A DNA stretch of 64,000 nucleotides, from contig JACBWW010000045.1 in the NCBI GenBank assembly GCA_020086605.1, positions 5,849,400 through 5,913,399 of the forward strand, read 5' to 3'. The DNA is from Lanius collurio. Taxonomy: Eukaryota > Chordata > Aves > Passeriformes > Laniidae. The position numbers and the translations under genes were made by a program. Of the stretch, positions 12,701 through 27,039 are shown one piece after another. Every line of letters starts with the position of its first letter. Position 1 is the first letter of the stretch. Under the pieces are notes generated by a model, which saw nothing but the letters and a program-made list of their open reading frames with translations, had not been told where the DNA came from and searched no databases.

Positions 12701-15700
12701 TTGTTTCCCATGAAACTTTCACAGAGCTTGGCACTGGTATTTTTTAAATAAATAAGACTCAAGACTTTTCAAATAGTACAGAAATAGCTATGAAAAACCA
12801 AAATCAATGATCATGTGATCATGTTTTGCTGAATAGTAAACTAACTTTGAAGTTTCTTTTATGTTCCACAACAGGGAATTTCATCGTGGTCTAAGCTAGA
12901 AATATCTTTCCATAATACAATAATTTGGTTTCTTTTCTATTCGTTAATTATAGAACCACATTCTTGTTTTACCTTGCTCTACTGAAAAGAGAGGCACAAG
13001 AAAATTTCCTGTACATGGCTTTCATGTCACTTTGATACCTCTATTTCTACATAAAAATCTCAAGAAAAGCTGAACAAAACATCCATTAAAAAGAGCACCA
13101 GAGTCATTTTCCTGAAGGCATACAAAATCTAGTCCCTTTTTTAGTTCTTTCTGATTAGTTTTCCACAGGAGGAGAAGGATGTGATGAAATGAGAAGCATG
13201 AAAGGAAAGGAGAAGAAAATCCACATTGCCAACAAAAATCTACCTGATTTTGCTGGAATAATGGATCTTAACCACCCAACAGCTTTTGAGAAGCAGCTAG
13301 AGTTCAAGGATCTGCCTTCTTTTCCACACACACTCCAAAGAAACTGTATTTTCACAGCTGGAGAGTTTGGAATTTGTTCTCTGCTTCTTTCCATAAACTT
13401 CTGTGCTTTCCCTCTAGAGAGAAGTCTAAAACTGAGGTTCAGTACAAAACAATGCCTGCAACACTGTGAGAAAGAATCAACTCTTTGCTAACTTCAATAG
13501 CAGGAGCATTTTCCTGACCAATAAAAGTGATATTTGTGTGGGTTGTTATTTTCGATACCTCAGGGCATGATTGTGCAGTTAATTGGATTCAAGGGAGTGC
13601 CACACAGTATAGGTGGTATCTGTCAATAATAATTGTTGCTAAAAGTAGGGGCATGTTTTAGAAGTAAAATTACAGACTAGACATTCCAGGAATGTTTATT
13701 TTTTCTACTGAGAATACAAAAATATTTATGCACTTTCGTACCTCTACAGCAGATGTCATTTCTGATTAAAATTGCTTGCCAATAATAAATCTCTGTCAGG
13801 TACAAAGTAAAAGCAGCTTTTATAGATAACTCCACAAGCTAAAAATTTCCACTGTGTTTGCCAACATGTCCCCCATATTTTCTGACAGCAATAGGTGGAC
13901 ACATACAAATAGGACATCAAGAACTGCAAGGTGGGGATCACAAATGTTCTGAATATCTTCTGAGACCTTGTTCATTTAGAGACCCCACTACCTGTGGATA
14001 ATTTATGTGTGTGCATTCCAACTATTGCTGATGTAAAATATTAAGACAGCTCACTAACCTCAGTAAAGAGACTCACAGGCTTGAAAGGAGGGATAAAGCA
14101 AAAAGAACAAGCTTGCTGAGCACACCAGATGAAAAATTTATAATTTTAATATCTTTCTATTTCCATATTCTATTCTATGTTCATCAGAATCTGAAGCATG
14201 GAATAGCAGTGACTTTATTTCTTTTCTGCCTCCAGGTACACACCAAGGCATCAGGCTGATGGCTGGCTCATACAGCACCAGCTCTCTTATTACTCCAGAT
14301 AATTTATTTATAATGAGGTTCTTGTGTTTTCCCAGTTAGATGTTGATGCAATTTGACTGCACTTTCAGTTTCTAAAGATGTGTAATTGTTAAATGGACAC
14401 AAATATTGATAAAACATTCCTTTCACAAGAGCAAGAGTGTCATACAAGGAGAGTTTTCAAAGGTAAATCCTGGGAAATGTATTGCACATCATCTGTTTTT
14501 CAGCCCAGTGAGAAAAATCCTCAATATTCAAGGTCTAACTGCAGAGCAGCTTTAATATTTTCACTTCCACATTAATTAGCCCAGTCCCAATTACCTGGAA
14601 GTGCTTCACTGCACATAAGAGTGCTGTTTGCTGGGCTTAGCTCCTGGAGAACAGACTCTGAGGTTGTGTTTGGAAATGCAGAGACCTGCTTCTTCCATAC
14701 ATTAAACCACGACATCAAATGGTTCTCTGGCATGAAAGGATGCCCAAAACATGCACAGGGTCATGCCAGATTCGCTGAGACTTGTGATGAGAGAAATGAG
14801 GGTGTTAACTGGAGGTTGTGTCTTCTTGAGGCCAACTTTGCCCGTTATCCTTACCCAGTACAGACCAACTCCTTGTGTGATTTCAGGAAGAAATAGATAC
14901 AAAAAAATAGATGCAAAAAGCACTGAAAACAGCTCAGGTTGCCTACAGCAAGATGATGCCCCCAAAAAAATTATTAATAAACAAATTTCACCTTCTAAAC
15001 TCTTTAGAGAATTGATTACAAATCTTTCACAGGTTGATGGAACTGAGAGACCTTCTGAGAAGTGTTTCATAGGTGTCAGTCAAGTGACCTTGATCAGTTT
15101 AATGGATGTAAAACTAAAAGGAAAACTAATGAAAACTGTACACATCTGAAGGTACACTTAGAGCTGGCATAATATTCCTCAGAGGAAAATGAGATTCAAA
15201 TGTTGTGGTTCTGTAAAATTCCTCAAAACATGTCAAAAAAGAACGCCATGACTTTAAAAGTTAGATATTAAAGCTTTCTTCTAGGTTTGGTAGCCACTGA
15301 GATGGTAAATCTGTTCACCTCTGCTCAAACCAAACCCTGTGCAGTACAGCACTTTTTCAGATCAGAAGTTAAGTGGCACAATTGGAGCTTTGGTTTGCGC
15401 CCAAATTACTTGGCAGGACTAAATTCAGTGATAATGAAACTTCACAGATTTACAGACATCCTGAAAACAGCAGAAGCAAGTTTAGTACTGTACTCCAGGA
15501 CATAATTACAGCACTCACATATTTTCATTTAAAAAATTAAAAAAACCCAAAATTATGAAGAGGAAGAGACAGAAATTGCTCACAGAATTGAACAGCCCTA
15601 TCAAAGGACAGCTATAAAGAAGAAACCTTCCCAGCCCTCCAAAAATGATATAGTCATTTGAACTGGTGATTTCAGTAATTAAATTTCAAAATACTTTTTG

Positions 15701-16150
15701 TTTCAACACATCTAAAACATTCCCTCTGGTCTGTTAGAAACAGTGGCTGCACTGAGAACATTAGCAGGTACTTCTGCAGTAATTAGCAGTGTGCTCTAAC
15801 TGTGTTTAAGAACAGGTCATGATGTCCTTACCAGAGATTACTCCTAAAAGAAGTTCAGCCCTTTATGCAGAAAGTAATTTAGGATCAAAACCCAGCAGCG
15901 AAGAAGTCTGGAGTGGGTATGTCAGGAGGATAAACAAAGTACCCCCAAGATGGCACATCACAGCGTGATAAAAACAGTTTTACCTTCTTAGGCATTATTA
16001 TTCCTAAAATCTGAGCTGAGCCATATGAGAAAATCTACAGCTACAGCTACCAACCAAAATAATATTTTCTGCTTGAATGTCAAACACAGCCCATGACAGT
16101 TTCAGAGTCCCCTTCTAAAGAAAACTGTAAAATCCATCTGTTCTAAAAAG
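9783..16150. other. Unique AT-rich sequence, no gene recognised
   Basis: I see no supported exons or interspersed repeats. Several frames of 100-130 codons exist (for example 14751-15149 on the plus strand), but their products show no recognisable domain and there is no splice context. Confidence 0.55.
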
Positions 16151-16153
16151 CAA

Positions 16154-16190
16154 TAATAAATAAATAAATAAATAAATAGATAAATAACTC
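16154..16190. repeat. (TAAA)n tetranucleotide microsatellite
   Basis: This is a near-perfect run of AATA/TAAA units, with a single G interruption (TAGA) near the 3' side. Confidence 0.9.
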
Positions 16191-19100
16191 CCTAACCCTC
16201 TTCACATTCCAGGCATGTCTATTAACTTTCTCTATTAACACTCTTTAGATAGAAATAGCATAGAGAATGCACAGACCTAATATTGGAAAAGCCAAACAAA
16301 AGCTGTAATCAGATTTTAAAACAGACAATATAAAGCATTGTAATTAACTGGGTTGGAATAAAGTGGTCTTTATTAGTGCAAATGAGCTCATCTGCTATAG
16401 GAATGAATATTTCACAAGCTAATCCAGAATGTATTGACACCAGGCACACATTTACATTTCTGCCGTGGACAGATTGTTATTGACCTTGTGATGTGACAGA
16501 TCTACTGTCACCAAGCTACAAAATGGGAATCTCATCCTGCCTCTCCTCTTTTATATACAGAAAGCAACTAATTTGTCAGCATGCCAGCTTTAACTAGCTG
16601 AGATGAAGGTAAGCTAATTTAATAGGAACTGTTCAATAGCTTCGACCCACCTGACACTGTCAGTTAAGGCAGCTCCACACTGCAGAGGCTTTCATTATTT
16701 CCAGCTCTTTCTTCAGACTACTTGAACAGCAAGTCAAATAATATGCTCAGGAGTCAATAGGCCTGACTTTTTCTCAAGGACATTCTTTTGATGCCAGGAA
16801 CCGTCAAGTGGGAAAACACGTAGTGTGAAGGTGAGAGGACACTAATTAAATATACATAGCTCTGGCCAAGGAAGAATGAGGCACAGCTTGCTATCTGAAA
16901 ACTCAGTTGCCTGCTTGGCTGAGGTCACAGCTGTTGACTTGTACAAGTTCTTAAGTTGCAGGCTCAGTATGAGATGCTTTAACACTCTTAAATACTAGAC
17001 AAAGGCTATCTGCAAGGATGCTGAGTGCAGTTCTGTGTGCTTTTGTAGTTTAAAGACAGACAAAAGAGATTCCTTGTTTAAGTTCAGCTGAAATGAATGT
17101 GTATCTTTTATCTACCAAACTATTCTGGTGTTTCCCAAAGCTGGGAAAGGATCTGTGCTTGTTACAACCTGAGAAATGTCACCAATCTTGTCCATGCAGG
17201 AACTGACTTTCTGAAGGATTATTTCAAAGCATGAATCCAACCACAAAACCCCTTCAGACTAAACTGGCTGTAGTGAAAAACAAGTGTTTACTTACATGCA
17301 CTTGGATTATTTCAGAGGGAAACATGCACGTTCCCACCCATGTGAAACTCTTTCAGGACACGAACTTACATAAAAAACCAAAATAGTCCAATCCTCTCCT
17401 CCCTTTCCTCAGTTTTCTTTGCAGTTCTGATTGCTCCCATTTAATATATTACCTAAAAAGCAAAATTTCTGTTGCCAGCTTGTCAAATGCCCCCCTGACC
17501 TCAAAGTCTTCCTTTTACCCTGCTGTGCCTGGCATGGTTTGTGCGTGTTTGTCCTTTCACAGATGCCTGGGTAGCAATGGCCCATCCTACAGAGGTATTT
17601 CTGGTTTTGCTCCTAAATTTGTGCAGGAAGAGGAGCTTCTGCAGGGCTGTTTGCATGCTCTGAGTACCATCCCTCCCTTCAAGCTCAAAGGTAATCAAAA
17701 CTCACATTATCTCTAAATGGACAGATGAGGAAGTGCTCAAAACTGGGCTTGTATGAGAGAAAAATTATGCAAATTAAGACATTTAATAGTTGCATAATTT
17801 CACACTAACAGCTAAGCATTCAAGACTCCAACGTTTACTATTCCTAAAACATAAATATAATGGTGCATCACATTCATTCTTTATTGTTTCCAGCCTCTTG
17901 CAATTTAATCAGTCTGTGGCCAAAGAGTGTTTTCCTGAAAGCTGAATGATTCCTCCCAGCTTTTCCCTGATGACCATGCAAACAACGTTGCACTTTTAGT
18001 TTATGAGAGCGACTTTTGCTCACCAGCCATGAAGTTCTTGCTTTCTTCAGAGACTGAGCTTGACCTCCTCCTTCCCTCCACCAGCCCCGTCTGCTCTGAA
18101 AGCTGTGGGATTAAACACCATCTGATAAATTGCTAATATACCATTTATCTAAGTCTCTCGGAGTGTTGGAGAGCAATTGCAGGTCTCAGCTCATAAGCTT
18201 TTCAAGTTAACAGCCTTTTTGCCCAGGTTGTAACTGCATTTACACTCTGAGCACATTTATAGGCAGGTGGAGAGCAATAGTCCATAATCCTTAGGAGCAG
18301 TGTGGGAAGGCAGAGTCTCCAGCAAGATTAACACTCAATTCACTGGATTCTTTCTGTCACTTCTGTTTACCTTGGGTTGTATTTTTCATGCTCACTTGGT
18401 TAACAGGCTCTGTAATGCATCAGCCCCTTCAGCTGGGTCTCCCTGGATGAGAGGGTTCCTCGTGGGTGGGGGACACCCAGCAGCTCCTGCACCCCCTGGC
18501 CTGGGCTCCCTCTGCCCCGTGCTGCTGGTCACTCTCACAAACAGGATGCAGCAATTACATAAATTCCAAATCTTGGGTGCCACACTTGGTGAAAAGCTGG
18601 CAGGAGCAGCTGGAAAAGCTGAGCCTGGTGGGTTTGGTGAGGCAGCTCAGAAAACATTTCCCCACAAACCCTTCTCCCTTTTCCTGCTGCTTGGCAATGG
18701 GGCTGTTCTGCTGATTGCAGAGGAAAGCCTTAAATTCATAAAAATGTAACTCATAGCAAATTTTGGGCTTAAACACAGATGAATATTGGCTGTGGTTGCT
18801 GGTTTCAAGTCCTTTAACTCATTACACTCCATAGGCTGATGCTGTGCTACAATCAGTCTTTCATCCCAAACTACAAAAATTATATGCTTTGATCTTTTCA
18901 AAACTGTGTATTATTTCCAGAGAATTTCTGAACTGTGGTAATAGAGAGGAAATTCAAACACACCCATCAAGAAAACTGTAAGAGACAGTAGCTTGTGATA
19001 GAGGCAAACTGGATGAAGGTAAAATGTGCAAGGAAAATATTTTTGACTTACCATTCCCTCCAAAAGAATTGCAATATATTGATGGGAGATAAGAAATGTG

Positions 19101-22100
19101 AGACACTAAGATTTCTACAAAATAATACATCAGCTCTCTACCCAATGGCTGTTCTGTAATTAGTGCACCTTAGGCACTGACCCACTTTAAAAAAAAATCA
19201 AAAAAATTATGTTATTTTCCTTCCTTCATTTCTTCAGGGCAGGAAGCATGTCAGTGTTTATAAACTGTTAAGTAAATGCAGAGCACTACATAAATTCTGC
19301 TTAAAATGAAAAAAATTCTATGCACAAAACCCAGATATTCAGAGGAACTCTTTTCTAGCCCATGACTGTGGAGAAGCAGATCCCAGTGGGGCAAAACAAA
19401 GGGAAGCCCAGAGCAGCAGCTTGGTTTTGTCACCCCCCCTGCAGCTTCTTGAGCAGCCAAGGGTGCTCTCAGGGCTTGCCTTACTAGCAAGTTACTATCA
19501 ATCTGCAAATTGTTATCAATCTGCATGGAAAACATTGACTGAAGAAGTTTAACAGCACTTTCAGCTTCACTTTGTTATAAAAATCTACTGAGGGTGTATT
19601 ACAAGGTCATTTGATCCATCTATGGTATTCAGAGATATTAAATATTTCAACATTTTGGTCAAATCACAAAAGTGAGATGCTTTTATTATTTAGAATTTAG
19701 AATTCTTCTTATTATTATTATTTAGAATTTAGAAATCACATCCATGCTTACTACACCAATGCTGTTCTGGTTCAGACCTTGTATTTCATAGCATTTTTTA
19801 GATTATAATTCTGTTCCTTAAATTAATCAATCAAACTAATGACATAGTTTTTCAACAAGAAGTTATAAAAAAAATCATGTTCCATGCATTGATTCAAGAA
19901 AAGATATGACAGGTATATAAGATAATGAATTATGTTAATCAAAATTCACCATCTCAACATAAATGATCTGAGAGCTAATGGAAACTGGGAAGTAATTATT
20001 AAAACTGATTTTTTGGTAATATAATACATAATTAACACGTGGAAGTCACTGCTTCCAGGCATCATTTAATGGAGATGTTTGTAGGGTTGGGGAGTTTTAA
20101 GCTTTGTGTGGGTAACAGGAAATTTCACATCTAATCCAGAAGGCAAATTCTGCCCCAAGCTAAAGACCAGGGCTATCATTTAAAAGGCAAGACTCAAAAG
20201 ACTTCAGGGTTTTAATCCACAAACCCATGAATAAACTACCGTGAATTTCATCATTAAAAGTCACAAATAGATGCACTCATGAGGTGTTTCATTGTATAAA
20301 AACCACTCCTGCATCAGGTAGGGAGCAAAATGACAGATCATGGCTCACTCCAGAAAAGAGATTAGCCATGGCTTTGTGTGTCATGCCCAGAAACTCCACT
20401 AACAAAGCCCAGCTTTGCAGTCCTGAGCTGCCTTAGAAGGAGCTAAGGAGGGTTCAGGTGGAGGAGACCAAAGGCCCCTCAGTGGAAGCCTGTCTGTCCC
20501 TGTGCAGCACTGAAGGAAGAACTTGCACTGAAAATGCCTCCACCATCCATCACTGTGAAGCTCCAAACCTTCCTCAATTTCTGAGGCCTTTTTCTACCTG
20601 CAAAGGGGGATAAACTCTCCCCCCAAAAAACCTTTCAAGTCTCTTCTGGAACATGTGTATACTTTAAGTATTCATAGCAAAATAAGAAGCAGAAGGTTGT
20701 TTTTTAAGAGAAACATCCTTTTCCAAACACAGATATCTCCATTTAACCACACTGCATCTTAAATCTTCCCTGTAGGAGCTGTACCTCAACTGCAATTTGC
20801 AGTTTCACAGTATTTGCCACTTCTCCAGCCATAGCTGCTGGTCTAAATTTTGGCCTCATCTGTAAAATCACTTTCCCCCCAGATGTTTTTATTTATTCTT
20901 GTACATTTAAGGTCTGAAGAGAACATATTGGATTTATGGAGAGAGATGCAAACAGAATTTTGGAAAAGTCAAATAGTATCTTTTAACATTAGCATTTAAC
21001 TATTATTCTAACAGAAACAGATCAGGCAAAATAATTGATAATAAAGCATAGATTATCAATAAAAACAAATTAAACTTTTGCCTACAGCAGGAAAACAAAT
21101 ATTTTTTGCTAGCATCAATGGTATTTTTAAAGTGTCTCTAGAGGGTTCCAACACCACACAAAGCCTTTTTTTGTGAAGATTCCTGAGGGGGGAAGAAAAA
21201 GTGAGAATAAAAACACTTTGGAATTAATGGTTAAATTCAGATCACAGCTGAGCAGGTGAGAAGTGGAGGTGAGAGGAAGTACAGAGGTGTGGATACAGGT
21301 ACACAAATCTGTGTCTGTCAGATTCAAAGGAATAGGGGGAAGAAAAACCTTTCCCAGGATTTGTGAGGACACATCTTTTCCAAATTTGTTATTTCAGCTC
21401 AAAATGGCCATTTTAAAACCATGAAGTTAAATATATTTAACATAGATTTTAATTCTTGTGAATTCCTACTTAAAAGCTCTCCTGAATTACACCATTTTTA
21501 TATCTAAGGAAAGTTTTTCCTTACAATCTGAAGAAATTCTCATGTTAAGGACAATAGGAATGTGTGGATTACAGGTGGGAAGGTACAGTGAGACTCTATC
21601 TATAGATCTTATCAAGCTGCTTCAGGAACTGGTTCAAGGTAAAAAACATTTTTCCAGGTTGTTTAAACTACCATTTCAATATTATAAGATTATACTAAAA
21701 CATGTATTAGGCCTATGTATAATTAATACCTCAATGTCCAATTAGACTATGGATGTGTTTAGCATAAATTAAGCATTATTATAAATACCTGTGCTATTTT
21801 ACTGGCACCAAGAACCACCACTGAAAAACCCCAAGCACATCTATTCTGACATTAAAAGAGTTTTGAGTAAGCTTAGACATTTTTTATAATATTAAGGCCT
21901 AGAAAAATTTACCCTTGAACAAACTCTGGAGCATAAAATAGAAACTGGAGCATAAAAAACCATCCACTTTCAGGAAAAAAATTGTCAAGAAAAAGAAATA
22001 CTTTTTGAAGCTGATTTTCATGAAGAAATCACAAATTTTGTGGAATTAAACTGGACACAAAGTGGAAGAACTTCAAAAAACTGGAAAAAAAAATCCCAAC

Positions 22101-23129
22101 ATAAATTCACACCCCGTTGCACAGTTTGGAGAGTGCCCTGATCATCAGCTACAGCCAGAGCTTTTCTCCCCTCTTTGAGGATGTAAATGTGAAACAGCTT
22201 CAACATGAAGAGTTGAAGATTCTCTCTTTTAAATCTTAACCAGTCAGACCAATATTTGAAATCTGAACTGGTGTCTCCCCCACCTTATCTCTTGGATATT
22301 AGGAAAAGCATCCTCATCCTCATAAATTCACAGTCCTGTGCACATCTAGCTCATTATTTCCTTCTCTTTTCTTACAAATAATTAAAAAGAAAAGGTGTAA
22401 ACTTTATCTTGGGTGAAGCAGTCCATGACACAAAGGACAACTAGAGGGAAGGCTTCCTTTTGTTATTTATTACTTGGAAGTGGAAAATAGAGTAAGGCTG
22501 GATTTGATTAGGTTTCTTTGACTTCCAGTTTGGTTAACAAATAAAAAATGCAGACAATTTGCATAGCACCAGAACAGATTCTCTTTGACAAAATAAGAAG
22601 CTATAAATATCAGCAACCACCAGCTATAACAAAAATAAACAAAAATTGGACTGAAACCCAAAGCTATTGATCTCCCCTTAAAGAAATCTGAGCAGAGTTT
22701 AAGGCTGCAGGAATTGCTCTGGTTTCCATGGATGGGGAAGGAGGAGAACTGAGAATATGCAAATAGGCCAACTATTTCATGATATGCAGATGGTAAGAAG
22801 CTCATTTCCATCTGACTTTTTTTCTCCACTGGGTAATTACACTCTCCCCAGCAGAAGCTCTGTGTCTGCATTGAAAGCAGTAGCCAGTTCTCTGTAAATA
22901 ACTTCTTCTTACAGTGGGACGAGGGGAAGGGAGTTTAGCAAAAGCATTTTTATCTTTTTTTGGTTAGAATTTTTGTGCTGTAATTTCACTTCAAGTGGCC
23001 ACTGTAATTACAGGTTAAATTTGGCACCTACACTCTACTAATCCAATATTTTGCTAACACATTTGAGCTATAACATAAGAGGATAGAAAATTAGTTTTAG
23101 GCTTCTGTAATGCAATTATTACCTTTTAT
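16190..23129. other. Unique AT-rich sequence, no gene recognised
   Basis: No gene can be supported. The stretch at about 16330-16860 lacks simple or interspersed repeats and is rich in TAAT and CANNTG-type words. It is listed as a weak conserved-noncoding candidate. A small local duplication of a TTTAGAATTTAGAA unit lies at about 19690-19732. Confidence 0.5.
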
Positions 23130-23151
23130 AAAAAAAAAAAAAAAAAAAAAA
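23130..23151. repeat. Poly(A) run of 22
   Basis: An uninterrupted mononucleotide A run. No retroposon body is recognisable immediately upstream. Confidence 0.9.
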
Positions 23152-26100
23152 GCATGCCCAATTAGTAAATAATGAGAACTAATTTCCTTTTGGCAGTTGG
23201 CAAAAAAAATGTGCAATTTCATTCTTACAAATTTTTTAAATTACCTGCTGTATATGACCAATTTTTCTTCTAAGTTTTGTAAGCACTTTTGCACAAATAA
23301 ACATCAAAATTCTATAACTGCAAATTAGAATCACTGATTATACATATTTACAGTAATTACATAATTAGCAATAATTACATTAATTAGACAAACAATACAC
23401 TGCATTGACTAGCAATGGAAAACAAGAACATTCTCACATATAAAAACCTGCTCTGAGTAAGGAAAGAAAGATTTTATCATTAGCACTGAATGCAGAATTA
23501 AAGCACAGAGCAGCACCACTGGAGCGTGCCCTGCTCTGCTCAAGCACTGAAAACTTCAGAAAATGTGATGAAGCATTTTGGGATACAAATATCCCCAATA
23601 ACATGAGCAAAGGACTGCTGAGTCGATGGGGAATGCTGTAGGGACAATGATTTCTCTCTCCAGACCCCCCAACTCCTTTTCTCCAGAGCCTGAGCTGCAC
23701 AATCAGCTCCAGCTGCCCACGCCATGCACCCTCACTGGGACCTTGATTTGGGCACTCCCACCCTGTCCCTGGGGCTGCCTCTGATCCAGGGGTGACCACT
23801 GAGCTCAAATATTCCTGCTTACAGCCATTTTTATTCAGGCTTGTTTGTTTTCTTCCAGGCTGCTCCAGGTCATGCTCAGGCTGATGCTACCAGGGAGGAA
23901 AACTCTCCTTTTGAACAGCAGCAGTGTCTTAGATCCGGGGAAGCAGAGAACGGGCAAATTTAGGTGCTAAAATTACATGGCCATGGTAGGTAAAATCAAG
24001 CAAAGCCATCACCTGGAGGACAAAACCACTCTGGGGACACCTCACTGCACCTGAGGTGTGCACAGGACCTGCTGCCAGTGGAGTGAGGGGAGGTGCCCGG
24101 CAGAACGCTCAGGAACACAAACGTTCTCCTGAGAAAAGGAAAAACCCCGCTATTCCAGCTGTGACCTGACAATGCTCACAGCCCAGAACTACAACAGAAA
24201 GGGTATTTTTAGTCTGGACCTTGTAAGAAACCTCACTGTTGTATCTGCAGTGCTCACTACGTCCTGCCCAGGGAGTGAATCCCAGAGGGCAGAGAGCTCC
24301 TGCCGAGTGCCCCCAGCTCCTGGGCTCCTCACCCAGGGCTCCCAATCCCTCAGTGGGGTTTGGGGGGCTTTTTAATGAGTTTGGTACCATGGGAGAACTC
24401 TTGCAGCACACCTGAATAAAGGTGTCTATGCCCTACAATGCCAGGTCTGCTCTGCAGCTGCAGAGCACGGGAGTTTGTCACAGTGGGGGCCCAGGGAAGG
24501 GACAGTCTCCTCCACGGCGCTGAATGGGAGAAGTCACTGCAGCAAGGGATTCCCAAAACCACACCTGTGTCAAAGAGAACTGAGAGAGAAAACTAATTAG
24601 CTCAAACCAAAAGAGAGGTTATCACTGAATTAATATTTATGCAACACAGGCGACCAAGGGAGCAGGCAACAGGACTGAAAGGGGTGATGAAGTCCTGGAG
24701 AACACAGTTCCTCCTAGGACATTTGTCAGAGCTGCAGTGAAGGTCTACAGGAACAGTGAGGGTGAGGCAACCTGGAATAAGTCAAGGCAGCTGCTCTGAG
24801 GATTTCCTTAAACCCATGGCATCTGCATTTTCTGTCAGACAAGCACAAAAGAATTCAGGACAAAGATTCTTCAGTTGGCTGGGTTAGACTCCTCCCAGGT
24901 CAGGAGACCGCGTGGCTCTGTCAGTGTGAAGGTGCAGAGCTACCTCTGCTCTAAAGCTCCTGGCTCACTGAAAGTGGGGCTGTCTGGGCCACTTGTCCCC
25001 TCTTTAGGGATCAGTGTCTTGTCACCCATTCTTGTTTCCCGAGGAAGGGTGCCAGGCTGTCGGGAAGCAGCGATGGGTGCAGATGCTCATTTAGGACACG
25101 GGATCAGGAGGGGGATTGGGAGGGATGGGCGAGGCTCTCCACTGCAAACTGGGTGGCACATGAGAAGCCAAGTGGACAGGAGCAGGCAGTCACATAAAGG
25201 CATTTTCTTGGCAAATTTTCCTTTTTATAAATCTTAAGATTTTGATACAAAAAAAAAAATCTAATTATTGTCGGCTTGTTCTGACAGGCAAGCTGTTCCT
25301 TAATATAAATTCAAGGCCATTTGGGCACTGGCTCAGATGCTATCAGTATGTCACAATGTGCCCCCCACTCACCTGCTTTTAACTTTATTGCCAAATGACC
25401 ACGATATCATATTCTGATGATATACTTATGATATTAATCTAAGCATTAGCAGGACAGCAGGACCACAGTTTGTTTCAGTACCCACAACTCCATGACCTCA
25501 AAGGCTCAAACAAACATTGGGAAGGTCTACCAGGTTGAATAAAAGGCCAAAGCTCCTGGGGCGCCCTGGGATCTCATTCATTATCTACACTACCCCTTAT
25601 TCCACAAAACCCCAGGTAAAGTGGTTACTGTTTGGAAATTTAGCTACAGCAGTCTGCCTAAAACACTTCAATTATGCAGTTCCCAAGCTACCTTTGTGTT
25701 TAGTGAATGACAGCACTGCTGAGGGTTTAATGAGCTGTGAATGACTATACAAAACTTAAAGATCACAAAACCTGCTTCTGGTAATTTACATGAGCAGTTA
25801 CATCTAAGTGCCAGAATCTATGTCATGATCCATTGTTAATATACTCTCTGTGTTCCTTCTTAAGACTGGTTGGAATATAATTATTTCCAAGTCTCCAAGC
25901 TAAACCTGTCCATTCTGGTTTTCCTTTGTCTGAACCACTCATTGATACACAAAAAGCCTGCCTAGGAACATCAGCTCCCTAGAGCTTTTAACAGTTAAAA
26001 TATTTGATACGTTCGTACTTTCCACCTCACACAAGTTTTTTTTAAGAGAAAATGCTTTACATTTCTGTTTAAATCTGTCACGTTGTGCTCGTGGGTCTGC

Positions 26101-26220
26101 AGACTGCCAGTGTTCCCTGTTGGGATAGCTGTGGGCTCCTGGCACTGCCCACAAGCCCTGGTGGGGCCCTGCAGGAGCGAGCTGATGCATTACCTTACCT
26201 TGCACACACATTTCATCCCG
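23152..26220. other. Unique sequence, locally more GC-rich, no gene recognised
   Basis: The part from about 23500 to 25200 is more GC-rich than its surroundings and holds a 120-codon plus-strand frame (24875-25237). Its product shows no domain or splice context, and I treat it as chance. No repeat family is recognised. Confidence 0.5.
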
Positions 26221-26871
26221 TGTCGCTGTAGGACACGAGAGCACACACGTGTGAATGCACAGCTGAAGGTGAGAACAAAGAAGGAAGTTTATTTTCTGAC
26301 TCCACTACTTATAGTTTTACAAAAGTGACAGTGGATTGGAGGGTGAAAGGGCCACCTCTCCAATGACACTGGACAAATTACTGTTGTAGATGTGTCAAAA
26401 TTCATAAGAAATCAAAATACAATAATTGGAATAAGTTATTAATGTGAAATCCAGAATGTAAAACTATGTTTTATCAACTGTATATATTGTAGCATATATG
26501 TTTAAACTCAGTTGTGTTCAGGGTACACCCTGGCAAGTCTCATGACATCTTGCCTAAGAGAGGTGCTAATTAAGCACCGGCAAACCCAGGAGATAAGGTC
26601 AGTCCCAGGATTGCACCTTGCCCAACACTTTTACCATCTGAAAGAAGCAACGAGATAGAATCTGCTACCTCTTGGACATCGCTGATGAATGGACTTGTTG
26701 CTCAAGATACTTCATTGTAATCTTATGAGGATTTCCCGGAAGGATCATCACATGTTCACAAAGAGAATCCCTGGACACATCAAAATCTGAATGTACCTTT
26801 GAGCACTGAATCAGAAGATCATCAAGAATGAAAAGGACAAAGGGTATCATAGCCAAGAGCAAGAAAAACAG

Positions 26872-26878
26872 TATAAAA
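26872..26878 (+). promoter_or_regulatory. LTR TATA box (family A, copy 1)
   Basis: TATAAAA sits in a segment that is almost identical in both family-A copies, about 155 bases ahead of the AATAAA. That is the expected place for the core promoter at the U3/R junction. Confidence 0.7.
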
Positions 26879-27033
26879 ACTGGACTCAAACATCTCAAAG
26901 GTGTGCACTTACCTCTCTGAACTGCTGGTGGTCAGAGCTGTGTATGTGTCACCCAGGGTCAATGACCTAGGCTTGGCCCTGCTTTCTTTTATAGTGGCTG
27001 ATTTTGATTGTCAATTTGTTCAAATTTGTATAT

Positions 27034-27039
27034 AATAAA
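27034..27039 (+). terminator. LTR polyadenylation signal (family A, copy 1)
   Basis: AATAAA is followed by a T-rich stretch and lies about 75 bases before the LTR end. The same arrangement is seen in copy 2. Confidence 0.65.

Noticed and set aside
14751..15149. 132-codon plus-strand open frame
   Set aside because: No recognisable domain. The opposite strand is equally open in part, and no splice sites bound it convincingly.
24875..25237. 120-codon plus-strand open frame in GC-richer DNA
   Set aside because: No domain, splice context or promoter is seen. The higher GC content alone explains the missing stops.
26665..26898. 77-codon minus-strand frame
   Set aside because: It lies inside the family-A LTR on the antisense strand and has no retroviral coding meaning.
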